Assembly (NCBI GenBank): GCA_965217015.1
Contig: OZ244224.1
Coordinates: forward strand, 1,550,001 to 1,614,000
DNA: 64,000 nt
Direction: 5' to 3'
Origin: JAYQKL01 sp038142705
GTDB taxonomy: Bacteria; Pseudomonadota; Alphaproteobacteria; RS24
Part shown: piece after piece, positions 41,524 to 56,500 of the stretch
How the letters are laid out: each line of letters begins with the position of its first letter
Position numbering within the stretch: position 1 is the first letter of the stretch
Notes under the pieces: generated by a model
Database searches by the model: none
What the model was told of the DNA's origin: nothing
The model's input: only the letters and a program-made list of their open reading frames with translations
Translations under genes and position numbers: made by a program

Positions 41524-44500
41524 ATGGGTAAAGGGTCGCGCCAAAACGGCGCAAAATTAGTGACCTATATTATTGGTATGACGCAAGTCGTCATGCCGCC
41601 TATGGCCTATGCGCAATCGGGGAGCGAGCAAATTGTCCCCGATGGCCAAACCCAAACTTCTTTGTCCATTCAGGGCAATATCACAGATGTGCATACCCAG
41701 ACTATTTCTGGCACGACAGGTCTTAACTCATTTTCTGTTTTTGATGTGTATGAGGGCAATGAGGTTAATTTGCATTTGCCCGACAATACGAACGCGCTCA
41801 TCAATTTTGTGCATGATAAGCAATCCAATATTGATGGCATTTTAACGGCCTATCAAAACGGGTTGGTTGGCGGTAATGTTTATTTCCTCAACCCTTATGG
41901 CATTTACATTGGTGAGAGCGGGGTCATCAATGCTGGTGGTGTGCATCTGCAAACACCGACCCATGATTTTATGAATAATTTGTTCCGCCCAAGCGGGGTG
42001 ATAGAGCCACAATTTATTGGGCAGGTTTTGTCCAATGATGTGCCGCTATCACAAACCGGCGTGATTTCGGTTGCCGGTCAGGTGAATGCGCTGGAAGCGG
42101 CAACGGTTCAGGCGGGGCGTTTAGATGTAAGCGGCGCGATTGAAACGGGCGAGCCAGCGCGGGTAGAAATTGAAAATATCGTCAATAGCGCTGGCGCATT
42201 TGTGGATTTGGACACCGCGCCGGACATCGTACCAGAAGTCATGCTGGCGGCAGAAACAGATATTGTCTTGACGGGGCGCGTGGCAGCCGATGGTGGCGCC
42301 AGCCAAGCTGCGGGTGTGATAAATGTTACGGCGGGCGAGGATATAACGCTTGGCAATGGCGCCCATGTGAGCGCGAATGCGGCCAGCGCTTCTGGTGCTC
42401 TTTCTGGTGATGGGGGCTGGGTGCGCTTATTTGCTGATGACACCGCATTGCTGGCAGAAGGCGCCGCCTTAACGGCCAATGCTGGGGCGATGGGTGATGG
42501 TGGTTTTGTTGAGTTCTCGGCGCGCCAAACCGTTGAGCTGGCAGGTGGCACATTACAGGCCAGCGCGCAAAATGGTGCGGCGGGGACGGTTCTGATTGAC
42601 CCTGAGAACCTGACCATTAGCGCAAACTTAATGCGCGATGATGGGGTGGCTAATGGCGGCGCGAATAGCAGCGGTACAAGTTGGTCAGCAGGCAATCTTA
42701 TTTTACAGGCCGACAATCAGCTCACCGTGAACAGCAATGTTATTATTTCGAGCCGCGATGTGAATGACCCGGCAAATACATCATCGCATGAAAGCGGTAC
42801 CTCTATCGGTGACTCGGGAAATATCACGCTTGAGGCAGACCAAATTACCCTCAATACGGGCGCAAAAATTTTGGCGCATGTGAATAGCGGCAGCATCTAT
42901 GCGGCGGGCGATGTGACCCTGACCGCAGAGGCTGAAAACAATGCCGCCATCACGCTCAATGACGCGACCATACAATCGGGCGATTTGACTTTAAGCGCCA
43001 ATGCGACCAGCAGCCCGCTTTCGGTTTATGCCAATCCATTGTCCACGGCAACCAGTGCAATTTCTGTGACCGATGGCTCGATTGATACAAGCGGCGACAC
43101 GACCATTCGTTCCGTTGCGTTGCAAGACAAAGCCGCGACACAGGGCGCGTTGGTTAGTTTCGATGCCCGCAGCGCTACCGCCACCATCACGCTGGAGGGC
43201 CTCAGGCTTGTTGCGGGTGGAAGCATCAATCTGATTTCTGATGCGGATATATATACCGACCTCACCCCAACTGGCTGGGCCAGTTTCAGCACCGCCTTGC
43301 CGGTCAATATTCAGGCGGCGGTGACGCAGGCGACAGCGCGCACCACGATTGGTGGCAGCTCTATATTCATGGCAAATGACATTGTGTCGACTGTTACCGC
43401 CGATACGATTTCGACACTTTATGCTGAGGCTAATTTCCAGAATGTGGCCTTAACCGGGGCGGTGAATGCATTAACGACAACGGCTGAGAACCTGGTTGAG
43501 GATTCGGCTATTTTATTTGCAGATAATAACATTAATCTGACGACGCAAACCAATGTTCAGGCAAATGCTTTGGCAGATGCGTCATCTGGTGATGCCAGCC
43601 TGTCGGGTGCTTTGGGTTTTGCGGTCTCTCTTTTAGATGTCACAACCAATACAAAATTACTCGATAGAGCATCTCTATTTGCCATTGGCGGCGATGTAAA
43701 TTTTGACGCCGATAGTGTGGTGCAAAACCTAACCGCCAGCCGTGCCGCGTCAGATGCCACAACGGAAGCTGTTGATGCGGCTTTATCCGATGCGCTTGAT
43801 GATACCACAGGCATGGATCAGACCCGTGATGGGGAGACAATTGGCAGCACCATTAGCGCGGCGTTTGATGCCGCGCTTGGCAGCGCAACCTCGCAAATTT
43901 CGGACGGCGCTGATTTAGGGTCAGGTGGCGGCAATTTGCAAATTGCGGGCGCGGTGACCTATTCCAAAGTTACTAATAATACACATGCTTATATTGGAAC
44001 GCGTGAGGCCACTGGTAGCGCTCCAGAGGTGACCGCGCAGAATTTAGTGCAGCGTGCGCGCGGTGTTGTGCAAAGCCAAGCCATCGCCTCTGGTCAGGCA
44101 GAAGATTTTACTAATGGCGGCTCCGCTGGGGTTGCGATACAGGAAACAAGCAACCAAGTGCAGGCCAATATTGCGGGTAATAATAGCGACAATGTGAATT
44201 TGTCGCTTAATAATTTAACCTTACAGGCATTGAGTGAAAGTCATCGCGCTAATGTCGGCGATTATAACAGCTATGGCGTGACCGCACTTTCGGGCGCGCC
44301 AACGGCTGCCGATGATGGCATTGGTATCGCGGGTGCCATTGCGGTGAGCGTCAATGAAACCAACCAGATAGAGGCTGCGCTGGGCGATGATATATCGCTG
44401 ACAATATCTGGCGGCAATGTGACACTTGAAGCAGATGGCGACACACGCGCTAAAACCAAAGCCGATGGCTCGGGCGATTCCCATGCAGCTGTTGATGCCG

Positions 44501-47500
44501 TGTTTGATGTTTTAGATGAAACCGCAGATGTCGATTCAGGGTCAAATGATGGCGGCACTGTCGGGATTGGCGCGTCTGTTGCCGTTACCATTTCTGATAA
44601 TGATGTCGTGGCCTCAATTGCAGCTGACAACACTCTAAACGCGGTTGATGCCTCTGTGACGGCCACGCAAAACGCGCTGACACAAACCCAGGCAAAAGCA
44701 GGTGGCGCGGGCGGCGTGGCGGTAATCCCAGTCGCGGCGGTGACTGTTGCGCGCAATCAGACCCGCGCTGATGTGCAGGGTGCTTATAACGAGCTGGGCG
44801 TCACGGGCGATTTAACGGTGCGTGCTGACCAAACGTCTAAGGCGACGGCTGTGGGCGAAGGGGTTGCAACATTAAGCGGTGAAGACGCCAATGCGGCGAT
44901 TGGCATGACAGCGGGTTTGGTGATTGCCGATAATCAGGTTGAGGCGTCAGTGAACCGCGATATTGCCGCGGGTGATGATGTGACCGTGCAAGCTCTGTCA
45001 ACCACTGAAATTGAATCCGGCGGTAAGGCGGGGGCCAATCTGGCAAAAGATGACGACACTGAAAATGATGATGAAGAAACCGGCGGCAATAATCTGACGG
45101 ACAGCACGGAGGCTTTGGTCGGGCTGGGCAATGCGTTTTCTGACGAAGATATATCTAGCGCCACCATTACGGATAATTTGTCTGTGGACTCTGACGCGCT
45201 TGGTGACGCGCAAGACAGTGATGAGAATAAATCACTGACCGTTGCGGCGGCGTTTGCGGTTAACTATGTGGAGGAGCTTGTCAGTGCCAAAATCGGCAAT
45301 GAAAAATCCGTCACGGGCGATACGGTTTTAGTGGAAAGCTTGCGCAATATAGATGTGAGTTCTGATGCTGATGCCTCAGCAGATAGCGGGGCTTATAATC
45401 TAGGCGGCGCGGTTGGTCTTAATATTGCCGATATGCAAAACCTTGCTGAACTCGGCACAAATGTTTTGGTTGATGGTCGAGAGGTGACCGTGCGGGCGGG
45501 CATGCGGAGCCTGACAGATGGCGATACAACAGATGCGCAAAATGCCATAAAGGCAGATGCCACTGCGGGTGTTGGCACGGGTGAGTTTTCGCTGGCAGGC
45601 GCAGTGGGCCTAAATGTTATACTGCGCAATCAAACCAGCGCTGCTTTGGTGGCCTCAGCAACAGTGGAAGCTGATGAGCTTATTTTGGTCGATACGCTTT
45701 CGACCAATGATTACACAGTTAAAGGCAAAGCAACAGTCGGTGACACAGCGCGGGTCTTCAGCGGTATTGAAGGGTATTTATCCTCTTTAGATAATTTCAC
45801 GGCTTTGGTTGGTGGCGTCAGCACAGCTTTAGGCGTTGGCACGGCTGATGATAGCCCCGCGCCAGCTTCTGATGATGATGACGAAGCGGGCGAAGGTAAT
45901 GTCGGGATTGGGGCTGGCTTTGGCGTTAATGTTGTTCTCAATGACACCACCACAAGCCGCATTGCCGATAATGCAACAATCACGGCACATAATGCGCCGA
46001 CCACAAATATAACTGTCACGGCATCGGGGCAATCCAATGTCACCACAAGCGCGGAAGCGGGTGCCAAGCCTGATGAGGCAAGCGGCTCTACAGCCAAAAC
46101 ATCACTTGATGCTGCCGTCGCGGTGGCCGTGGTGACAAAATCAGTAACGGCAGAAATAGGCTCTGGCAATAATCTTGACCAGCTTAATAATTTAACCATT
46201 GAAGCGATAGGCGGCGGTCATGCGCGCTCGCATGCTTTTGGTGAGGTCGAGGCAGAAGAGTCGGCTGTCGGTGCGAGTGTCGCGGTGGCGGTGATTGACG
46301 AAAATGTATCGGCCAACCTTAATCGTTCAGTTTTGACCAGCGCGGGCATATCTGTGACAGCACGCACCAACTCGACAGATATTGCCCTAGCCGATGCTGT
46401 TGCAGCAGGAACGGTGGTGCGCAAATATGCCGATAAGCTCAATCTGGACACAGATAATTTGCTGGGCTCGGATTCATTGAGCCGCGATAGTGATGCTGAA
46501 GATAATCCGGCCAGCATGAAAGCGCTGGGTGGCGGTTTTTCTGGCGGCGATGGTGCCGGGTTTGATTTAACAGGCGATAACACAGATGCTGGCAGCGGCG
46601 GCAGTGACAACCAGCAATCCGGTTCGGTCAATATTGCTGCTTCAGTCGCGGTCAATTGGACCGACCATGACAGCATAGCGCAGATTGGCGATGGGGTGAG
46701 CTTGACCTCTACTGGCAATGTGAGTGTGTTGTCCGATAATGATGTGAACTATCGCACACGCGGTTCGGGCATGGCGGTTTTTGCCGATAATGCGATTGGT
46801 GTGGGTGTTGGCATTTTGAAAACCGGCCAAGACACGCAGGCCATTATTGGTGACAATGTGACCATCACGGCAGCGCAAAATGTTTCCGTGCGGGCGTTGA
46901 CTTCTGAAAATCAGGGAACAGACCCGATAGGCAATGCGTCATTTGGCAGCTATGCATCAGCTGAAGGGGTTGCGGGCGCGGGCGGCGGTGATTTGGGTGT
47001 CGCGGGCGCGCTTGGGCTGGTTTATTCGGGCGACAGCCAGTTTGCCGGCATTGGAATTGGCGCAGATATTACCCATAGCGGCAATTTGATTGTGCAATCA
47101 CAAGCCACCAATAAAATTGTTACGCGCGCATGGGCTTTAGCCGTTGCGAGCGATGCCACCTGCTCGGATCCGGGCAATTGTAATTCCGACAGCAATAAAA
47201 CAGCAGTGGGCGCGTCCATTGCGGTCAATGTCATCACCGACACAAATTATGTTGAACTGGCAGAAGATGGCAGCTTTACGACAGGCGGCACGGCGACGGT
47301 TGAGGCAGAAGATTTAAGCCCGTCAAACGCCGCATTTGATTTAGACCCTGAAGGTGACGGCACCACCACAGAAGAATATTTAACCACCAATTACACCACG
47401 ATTTTGCAAAATGCCTCTTATTATGCCGAGGCGATTGCTGGTGGCGCAGCGCAAGGCGGCAATGCCGGCTCTGGTTCATTAGCGGTGACGGTTTCACTTG

Positions 47501-50500
47501 GTTCAACAAAAGCTTTAATTGGCGAGGGCGTGAGCTTAAGCGCTGATGCGTTGACATTGCGCGCCTATAATGAGTCCGATGCCCGCCATTTGGTTGGGGC
47601 GCTGGCGATTGCTGAGAAAAAAGCCATAGGCGGGTCTCTGTCTGGGATATATTTGCGCGAAGATGTGTCGGCACTGGTTGGCACTGATGGCGATGCGGAT
47701 TCAGGGGCCACCACAACGCTTGAAACCAGCGAGGGGGATTTGATAATTCAAGCCGAGGCGGACCAAGAAAACATCACGCTGATGGCTGCGGGCGGCGTTT
47801 CCACCAATGAGCTGGCTTTGTCTGGCGCGCTGGGTGTGAATGTTATGGACACAGATATTGAGGCGCGGGTCACCGAAGATGCGGTGATCAATGCCCATGC
47901 AGGCGATGTGCGCCTAGAGGGTGATAGCACCAGCCGCATCAAGAACTTTGCCCTTGCCGTCAGCGGCTCTGGCGGGTCAGACTCGGCAGGCGGGTCTTTG
48001 GCACTCAATTTATTTCTGACCGATAAAAAGGCTGAGCTTGGGCAATCCGCTAGTGTTGATAATAATATCAACACCTATGCGGCGAACGCCTTGCGGGTTG
48101 ATGTTGATGCCACACAAGACATTATCAATGGCGTGATATCGGCGGGCGTTTCCACCTCTGGCAATGCCATATCAGGCGCGCTGTCGTCCAATATTATTAA
48201 AGGTGACACTGTCGCCGCGCTTTATCAGGGCGTGACGGGTGAAGTGATTGGGTCGCATAGCTCTGTCTTTGACACTGGGGTTTTTGTGACTGCCAATGAC
48301 ACCTCTAACATCACCGATTTAACGGGCACGCTGGCGGCTTCCAATAGCACATCTGTTGGTGTTGCCTTGGGCGCGAATGTGTTCTGGAAAAATGTCAATG
48401 CCGTGCTCGATGGCACCCTCACCCCCGCTGGTCAGGTTGATGTGACGGCTGAGACCGAACAAAACCTCACCGCAACAGTGGTCGGCATTGCGGGCTCATC
48501 AGGTGGTTTTTCTGGCGCAGGCTCAGTGTCGGCTGGGGTGGTAAAATCTATCACTGAAGCCAAAATTGGCGGCAATGCGGATATTGATGCTGATGGTTCG
48601 GTCATGCTGCATGCGGGCGATGACACAGATATTTTTATGCTCGAACCGGCGGCGAGTTTCTCATCAGGCGGCACTGCGCTGGCTGGTGCGGTGGGCGCGG
48701 CGGTGTTTATTGGCACAACCAAAGCACGGATTTATGATGGCGCAATTGTTGATGCACAGGGCCAAACGGCCATGCAGGTGGAGCTGGATAGCGTCACCAC
48801 CAGCTCACCCCTACTAGATGGCATTTTCAGTGGCGATGACGAGCAGACGCGTTCGGCGCTCTCTAGCTTTAATGACAGTTTCACCTTTGACAATGTGAAG
48901 GATTTATTCCTCACCGAAACCCGCAACACCGAAACTCGTTATGGCGTGTCGGTCAGTGCTGTGTCTGACCAAGATGTGATTTCAATTGCGGCTTCTGGCG
49001 CGGTGTCTTCGGATAGCGCGATTGCTATTTCGCTTTCTGCTGGTGTTGGGGTTAGCACAACAGAAGCCTCTATTGGTTCGGCAACAGTGCGCACAACAGG
49101 CGGCGGTAATAATGCAGATGTGATGGCCCGCGCTATATCCGACACATATTGGGTGGACTTGTCTGCTGCATTGGGGGCTGGCACAGGCTCGGCTGGTGTG
49201 GGTGTGGGCGGCGATGTTGTTGTGCAGGTGAAAAACACCTATGCCTTTATTGAAAACGGCGCTGATATTGACGCTGACGGCGATGTTATTGTCAATGCGG
49301 ATAATAAAGACCGCGTGGTTAATTCAGCGGCTACATTGGGTCTTGGCTCAAGCGCGGGTGTGGCTGGCACGGCGGCGGTTGGGGTGATGGTCAATGACAC
49401 CAAAGCTTGGGTTGATGGCAATGTTGCTGCGCAAAATGATATGACAGTGCGCGCCGATGCTGATAGCGATTTGATCCAAATTGCGGGCGGCATTGGTGGC
49501 GGCAGCTCGGCAGGGATTGGCGCCTCATTTGGCGTGGCTTATGTCAAAAATACAACTGAAGCATATATTGACAATGACGCGGTCACTAACGCATCTGGCG
49601 ATACAGTTGTGGCGGCCAATACGGGTGAGAATTCTGTGGCGGCGGTGATTGCTGGCGGCATTGGTGGCTCTGTTGGGGTTGCGGTCTCGGCGGGCATTAA
49701 AATTCATGAGTCCAATACACGCGCATATATTAAAGGCAGCGTGAACCAAGATGTCGCTTTTGCGCAGGCTGGGCAAAATGTTGATGTCGAAGCATTAAAT
49801 CGTGTGACCACAATTGATGTTGTGGGCGGGATAGCCGGTGGTGGCACAGTCGGCGTTGGGGTGTCGCTTAACGCGCTGGTCGTTCACAATAATGCTCAGG
49901 CCTATATTGGCGGCGGCACCAATACGCGGGTTTCGGCTTATGACAATATCGATGTGACCGCGGACTCCGATAAAAACACCAAAAACTTTACGCTTGCTGG
50001 CGCGGCTGCGGGGACAGTCTCCGTGGCTGGCAATGTGGCGGTGATTTTGGTTGGCGCGACCAATGATGATGAGTCCAATGAGTATATGGAAGATGGCGAA
50101 GACGGCAATTATATCACGCATACCAATGAGCGCATTAACGCCATAAATCTGAGTGAGATATTAAGCGATGATGCGTCAGATGGCGATTATGCCCGCACGG
50201 GTGATGCGGTTACAGAAATTGGCACTGTTTATAATGCGAATAAAGCCAATGCCGATATTGCGGGCAGCTTTACCCCATCTGACTCCAATCTGTCGCGCAA
50301 TAAAACTCAAGCCTTTGTTGAAAATGGCGCGACAGTAACCGCAGGCGGCAATTTAACTTTGCGCTCTGATGACACGATTACGACAATTTTCACAGCGGGC
50401 GCGGTTGGCGGCGCTGGTGTTGTTGGGGTCGGGGCGACGGTTGGGACGCTGGTCTTTAACACCAGTTCAGAGTCATATATTGACAGCAATGCCAGTGTGA

Positions 50501-53500
50501 ATGTTAGCGAGGATACGCTTATTCATGCCAGCACGGCAGAGTCTGTCGGCTCTGGTGCGCTTTCAGCGGGTGGGGCTGGTATTACTTCCGTGCAGGGTGT
50601 GGTGATGACCCAAGCCACCTATTCGCGCGCCCGTGCCTTTATTGAAGATAATGCCCTGCTGAACCAAACTGACAATAGCAATGACACACAATCTGTTTCG
50701 GTGCTGGCGACCAGCGATACCGATTTGGTCACTTTCTCAGGTTCAGGTGGCGGCGCTTTGGTTGGGGTTGGCATTACAGGCGATGTGATGATTTTGGAAA
50801 AAGAAACCCGCGCCTGGATTGGAGAAGATGCGCAAGTGGCCTCGGGCGGTGATATTGCGGTTGATGCGCGCTCACAAGAAGATTTACTGCAAATCGCCAT
50901 GTCCATAAATGGCGGCTTGGTGGGTGTGACGGGCGCTGCTGGTGTGGTTGTGGTCAGCAATTTAACGGAAGCAGAAATTGAAGATGGTGCGGTTGTTACC
51001 GCCGATGATTCCATTCGTGTGCAGGCCACTGATGATAGCGAGATTGATGCGATTATCATAACAGGTGCGGGCGGTGCGGTTGGCGTTGGCGGGTCGGTTG
51101 GGACATATGTTTTAGAAAACATCACCCGGGCGCAAATTGAGCAAAATGCGCAAGTCACTGCGCTGGCAGAAACCGCAGGCGATGGCATTGCGGCGTTGAC
51201 GGGGGCCATTACCAATACCGCCCAAACCAGCACACAAGCGGTGCGTCAGCAAGATGGTAGCCTGCAAGACCAAACCATCACCACCAATGATACAAATTTT
51301 GTTTCTGGCAATGCATCGGGTCTGGTGGTGGCGGCCGTCACGCAGGAAGATATTGATTTGGCGCCAGTTGGTTTGGCGATTGGCGCGGTAGGCGTTGTCG
51401 GTACTATCGCCACAACCGTGACGGACTCAACAACAGAAGCTCTGATTGGGCAAAGCGCAACCATTAACAGCGACAATACAGGTGCGGGGAATTTACAGTC
51501 TCTTGCCCTGTTGGCCAAATCCGATACGCGCTTAAATAATGTGAGCGCGGGACTGGCTTATGGCGGTGTTGGTGTTGCCAATGATTTGGATACGCAGGTC
51601 TATGAAAAAACAGTCCGCGCACGCATGTTGGGTACCGTCCAAGTGGAGCGCGATGTTGATGTCACCGCTTTTAACCGTGACCGCGTGATGCAGACAATGG
51701 TAAGTTCTGCCATTGGGGCGTCAGATGGTATTGGCGGATTGGTCGGCGTATCAGTAATCGCTGATGAGGTGGTCGCCGAGATTGGTGATGGCGCAAGCGT
51801 TACCGCCAAGCGTGATATTACGGTTGATAGTGATCAGGATATTTCCATTGTGCAAACTGGGGGCAATGTCTCTGGCGGTGGCGGCACAGGTGTTGGCGCC
51901 TCACTGGGCGTGTTGGTTGCCAAATCCAGCAATACAGCGCGCATTGGCGACAATGCAACCATCACCGCCTATCGCGATTTGGATGTTTTGGCCAATACGC
52001 TGACCAATATAAATCAAAATGTGATTGGTTTTGGCGGCGGCGGCACAGCGGCGATTGTTGGGTCGGTTGGTATCAATATGCTGAAGACCACAACGCTGGC
52101 AGAAATTGGTGCCAGCACAAATGTGAATGCGACGGCAAATCCGGATTATGATGCAACACAATCTGTCACGCTCACGGCAACAGATAGCGTCACCACGCAA
52201 GGTGCGGCGGGTGCGGGTGCGATTGGCGGCGCGGCAGGGGTTGGTGTGGGTATTACTGTCACTGTCACGCGCAATTCAACCTTGGCGCGGATTGGCAATA
52301 ATAGTGTGATTAAGGCGCAAGATGATATTTCGGTTGCGGCTGATGCCACCAAAAATATTTCAAATCAGGGCATTGCGGCAGCGGGCGGCATTGGGCTCGG
52401 CGCAGCTGGGTCAGTGGCGTTGACCTTAATTGGCGGCTCCATGTCAGAAGATGGTAGCGACGCGTTGAGTAATGATAATGGCAGCATTATTGGCGAGGCA
52501 GACCAGTCCATCACAAGCAATCGCAACGCCAATCAGTCAGAGGGTGGTCAGGAAAATACCAATACAAGCCGATTAGATGATTATGACACAAACAGTAAAG
52601 TGACCACCCAAACCGCGAATTTGCAGTCAGATATTGAGGGTGACGGCACAGACTCCACGCTGACGCAAATTGGCGATAGCGTGCAGTTGGTCGCAGGCGA
52701 TGATATTGGCCTTGCAGCAGAAGAAACCATCAGCTTGAGCCAAATTGCGGGCGGTGCGGCTGGGGGTGCGGTTGGCATTGGCGGCTTTGTGGCGGTGGGC
52801 GATTATAACGGCTCTGTGCGCACAAGCGTTGGTGATAATAGCGCGCTGACACTGGGCGGCGACTTAACCCTGACCGGTGTTCTCAATAGCGGTGCGGATA
52901 AAAATATCACCGTGCCGCTGGCTGATGATATTACAGTTAAGGCGGTGAATTCGACTGTCATTGGCGCCTCGATTGGGTTGCTGGGCGCTAATGTGACCGT
53001 CTCGCAGCTTAACTTAAATGAAAATGTGACCGCCGCGATGGGGGATAATGTCAGCGTCACCTCCACCTCGTCTGATATGGATAGCGATGTCACCATTCAG
53101 GCCACGCGTGATGTTGATGCAGAAACAAATGTGCTGGGGCTTGCGGCAGGCGCTGTTGCGGCAGGGGTCAGCGTTGCTGGCGTGAACGCATCAGGCGATG
53201 CGGTGGCCTCGATTGGGAATAATACCAGCCTTGGCAGTAATACCACGCGGCTGGGCGCGGTGACTTTGCAGGCCTTAAATGCCTCAACTCAAAATGTCCG
53301 TGCGGTGGCGGGCGGCATTGGCTATTTGGGTGCGGGTGTTGGCGCGGGCGCCACTGTTACCGATAGCGGCACCACCCGCGCGTCCATTGGCACGGGCAGC
53401 GCGGTTTATGGCGGTGGTCTGGTAACGGTCAGCAGTCTTGACCGCGCGCGTAATTATGGCAACGCGGTCGGCGTTGCAGTGTCGGCAGGCTTTTCAATGT

Positions 53501-56500
53501 CGGGCATTATTTCGCGGGTCTCAGCAGACCGCGATGCCTATACATTGATTGGCGACAATGCCACATTGGTTGGTAATGGGTTGCAATTATCCTCAACCAT
53601 TGGTGAAAGCGGTCAAAACATGGCCGATTCAGATGTGATTGGCGCCACGGGCGGCATTGTGGCGGGCTCAGGCTCCGAAAGCACGGTGTCGGCTGATGCA
53701 GACACAAAAGTTCAGCTTGGTAATAATGTCACCTTGAAAAGCAATGCATTGCTGGCTGGTGAAGAAACCGCAGGCGGCGCGCTGAACATCAATGCGACGA
53801 ATTTAGCGCGCATTGATAATGACAGTCGCGCCGTCGCAGCGGGGGTTGCGGCATTGGGCGTGCATTTGACACACAGCACTTCAAGCGGGGATAGCCGCAT
53901 TGTGTTTGGCACGAACACAGACTTAATGTCGATGGACGATATTGCGATTGCTAGCTTAAGTGACCGTGATAGCCGCGCGCAGGCGATTGCAGGCGCGGGC
54001 GGTCTGGTGGCGGCTAATGGTGCGGAATCCACCGTCACGCATCAGTCTAATGTGGGCGTCATCGCTGCCAATGGTACTTCGGCTGGCAATGGGCTGGGTA
54101 TTTCTGCGGCAGGCAGCCTTGTGGTCACAGCCATAAATAATGATAGCTATGATGCGTCTATGGATGCTGGCGCGGTGGCACTGGGCGGGGTGACAGGAGC
54201 TGTGGCGCGCATGACGGGCAGTGCCAACACCTCAATTGATTTTGGTGACTATGCCGATATAACCAGTCATGGTCTGGTGGTGACGGCAGATAATAATCTC
54301 ACCAAATCTGGTTTAGATGATAATTTCAAATTTGACGGCGGCGGTGCGATTTCCATAACCATAGGTGATAGCCGCACCCGCCATGCGCAAAATGCACTGG
54401 TCGATTTTGGCGATAATTCCAATGCCGTTATTTCTGGTTCTAAAACGGACAATCAGGACGCGGTGATTACCTCGCGCGTCAATATTGTCGCTGATGATGA
54501 GGCCATTATTAACACAGGCGCGCTGGTCGGCGTGCCGGTTTCGGACACACAAATTATTGCCAACTCCACGGCGCGCATCAATATGGGCAGCAATAGCGGC
54601 CTTTACACACAGCGCGGCGATGTCACTTTATTGGCAGATACGCTGTCTTCTATTGATGCTGATGCGCGCACATCTGTTTGGGGGCTGGCCGGTGTGGGCG
54701 CAACCGGCTTGTCCGATATTTCTATGACAGGGCGCAACACGGTTGATATTGGCACGGGCACGCAGCTGGTGGCCAATGGATATTTAACCGCCAATGCAGG
54801 GCGCGAAGCCAGCCTGAACCGCATCACGGCGCAAACGAATATTTACAACAACACATTGATTGCGGGGATATTTGGCGAGAAATCTGACGCCCGGCTTAGC
54901 CTGAATTCAAATGTGAATATCGCTGAAAGTGCAGCAATGCGGTCTGCGCAAAATATGATTATTGAAGCCAGCACGGGTGTGCGCAGTGCCAATGCGGTTG
55001 GCTATAAAGAATGGCTGCAATATATCGGCATCGCTGTGGTGCCGATTAATGGCAGTTTTGGCAATGCGCAATTAGCAGGTAACAGCAATATCAATGTGTC
55101 TGGCACGCTCGAAACCGGTGTCTATCATGAGCAATATATCGGCTTTGGCACAGATTTTGGCACTTTCCGCGAGGACCCTGACAATCCGGGCGCTGTTGAA
55201 AAAATGTCAGTAACGCAGGCAGATGGCGTCTGGACGCGTTCTGATGGAACACAAATGGATGTGCCAGTGGTGGATAGTTATTCTGATGATAAAACCACAA
55301 CCATGCGTTCTAATGATTTTGTGCGCTGGCGGTTTGATCCAAACCGCGACCTTTCGCAGGATATTGATACGGAGATTAACCAGCTAGAAGTGGCCAAATT
55401 GCGCAGCTTTAATTCTGAGGCTGCCGATGCGTTAGCGGATAAACAAACCAACTTACTGGCCGAGCAGACTTTTTATCAAGGGTTGCAGTCTGGGCAGATG
55501 ACGGCGGCAGATGTTTTGGCGACGCTTCAGAACCAGCTTGCCGCTAAGCAAACGGAATATAATAATGCTGACCCGGCAGACCAGCCCGACATCCAAACAG
55601 AAATAGATGACATTCAAAGCCAGATTGATAATTTCTCGCTGACCGATGAAGATGTTGCCGATAATGTGGATTATACCGATGTGTTGGCGGATATCGCGAC
55701 AGAGCTGACTGATATTCAGTCGCAGATTGACAGCTTCGACTCCTCTGGCGACCCGGCAACTGTGACCAAAATCAATAATGAAATTGCATTTCTAGAAGCG
55801 AAAAAAGCCAATCTTAATCAAGGCTCTGTTGATGTGATTGTGGTGGAAGATATTTTTGCCGCAACGGGGCATATTTATACCAAAGCCGATAATTTGACTG
55901 GCACGAATACAGGCCAGCTCATTTCAAATCATGAGGTTTCGGTCACCATTCGCAATGATAGCAATTCGCCAATTGAAATTAGTGATATTGATGTGCCGCG
56001 CAGTCCGGGCGGGTCGATATATTTCAATGAAGTTCTGGTGCAGAGCCAGCAAGACATTGCTAATCTGAACAGAAATAATGACGCGCAAACCGATTTCGGC
56101 CTCACCTCATCGCCGGGTAACTTCACCACAAGCGTTCAAATTGATGGCCGATATAACCCGAATTCCTCAGCCTATAATCCTGATGTGAGCGTGCCAATAA
56201 AAGCTCCATCTATGATTTTAAGTGGCACCATAATGAACCGTGCCGGCAGTGTGAATGTGGTGAATAAAAATGGCTCCATTTATTCTGATGGCCAGATACA
56301 GGCGCGCCGCATTAAGGTAACCTCTGGTGGCGCATTCTTCGTTAATGATAAAACGCCAGGTATTTATAATGTTGGCGCCGCCCCCACAGCCGATACGCGC
56401 AGCAATAATAGCGACCCGCAAGGTTATGGTGATGTCGCTGCGGCGCGTACCGATAATATCGGCCAGCCCGATGCTGACCTTGGCGGGTGCACGGGCACGC

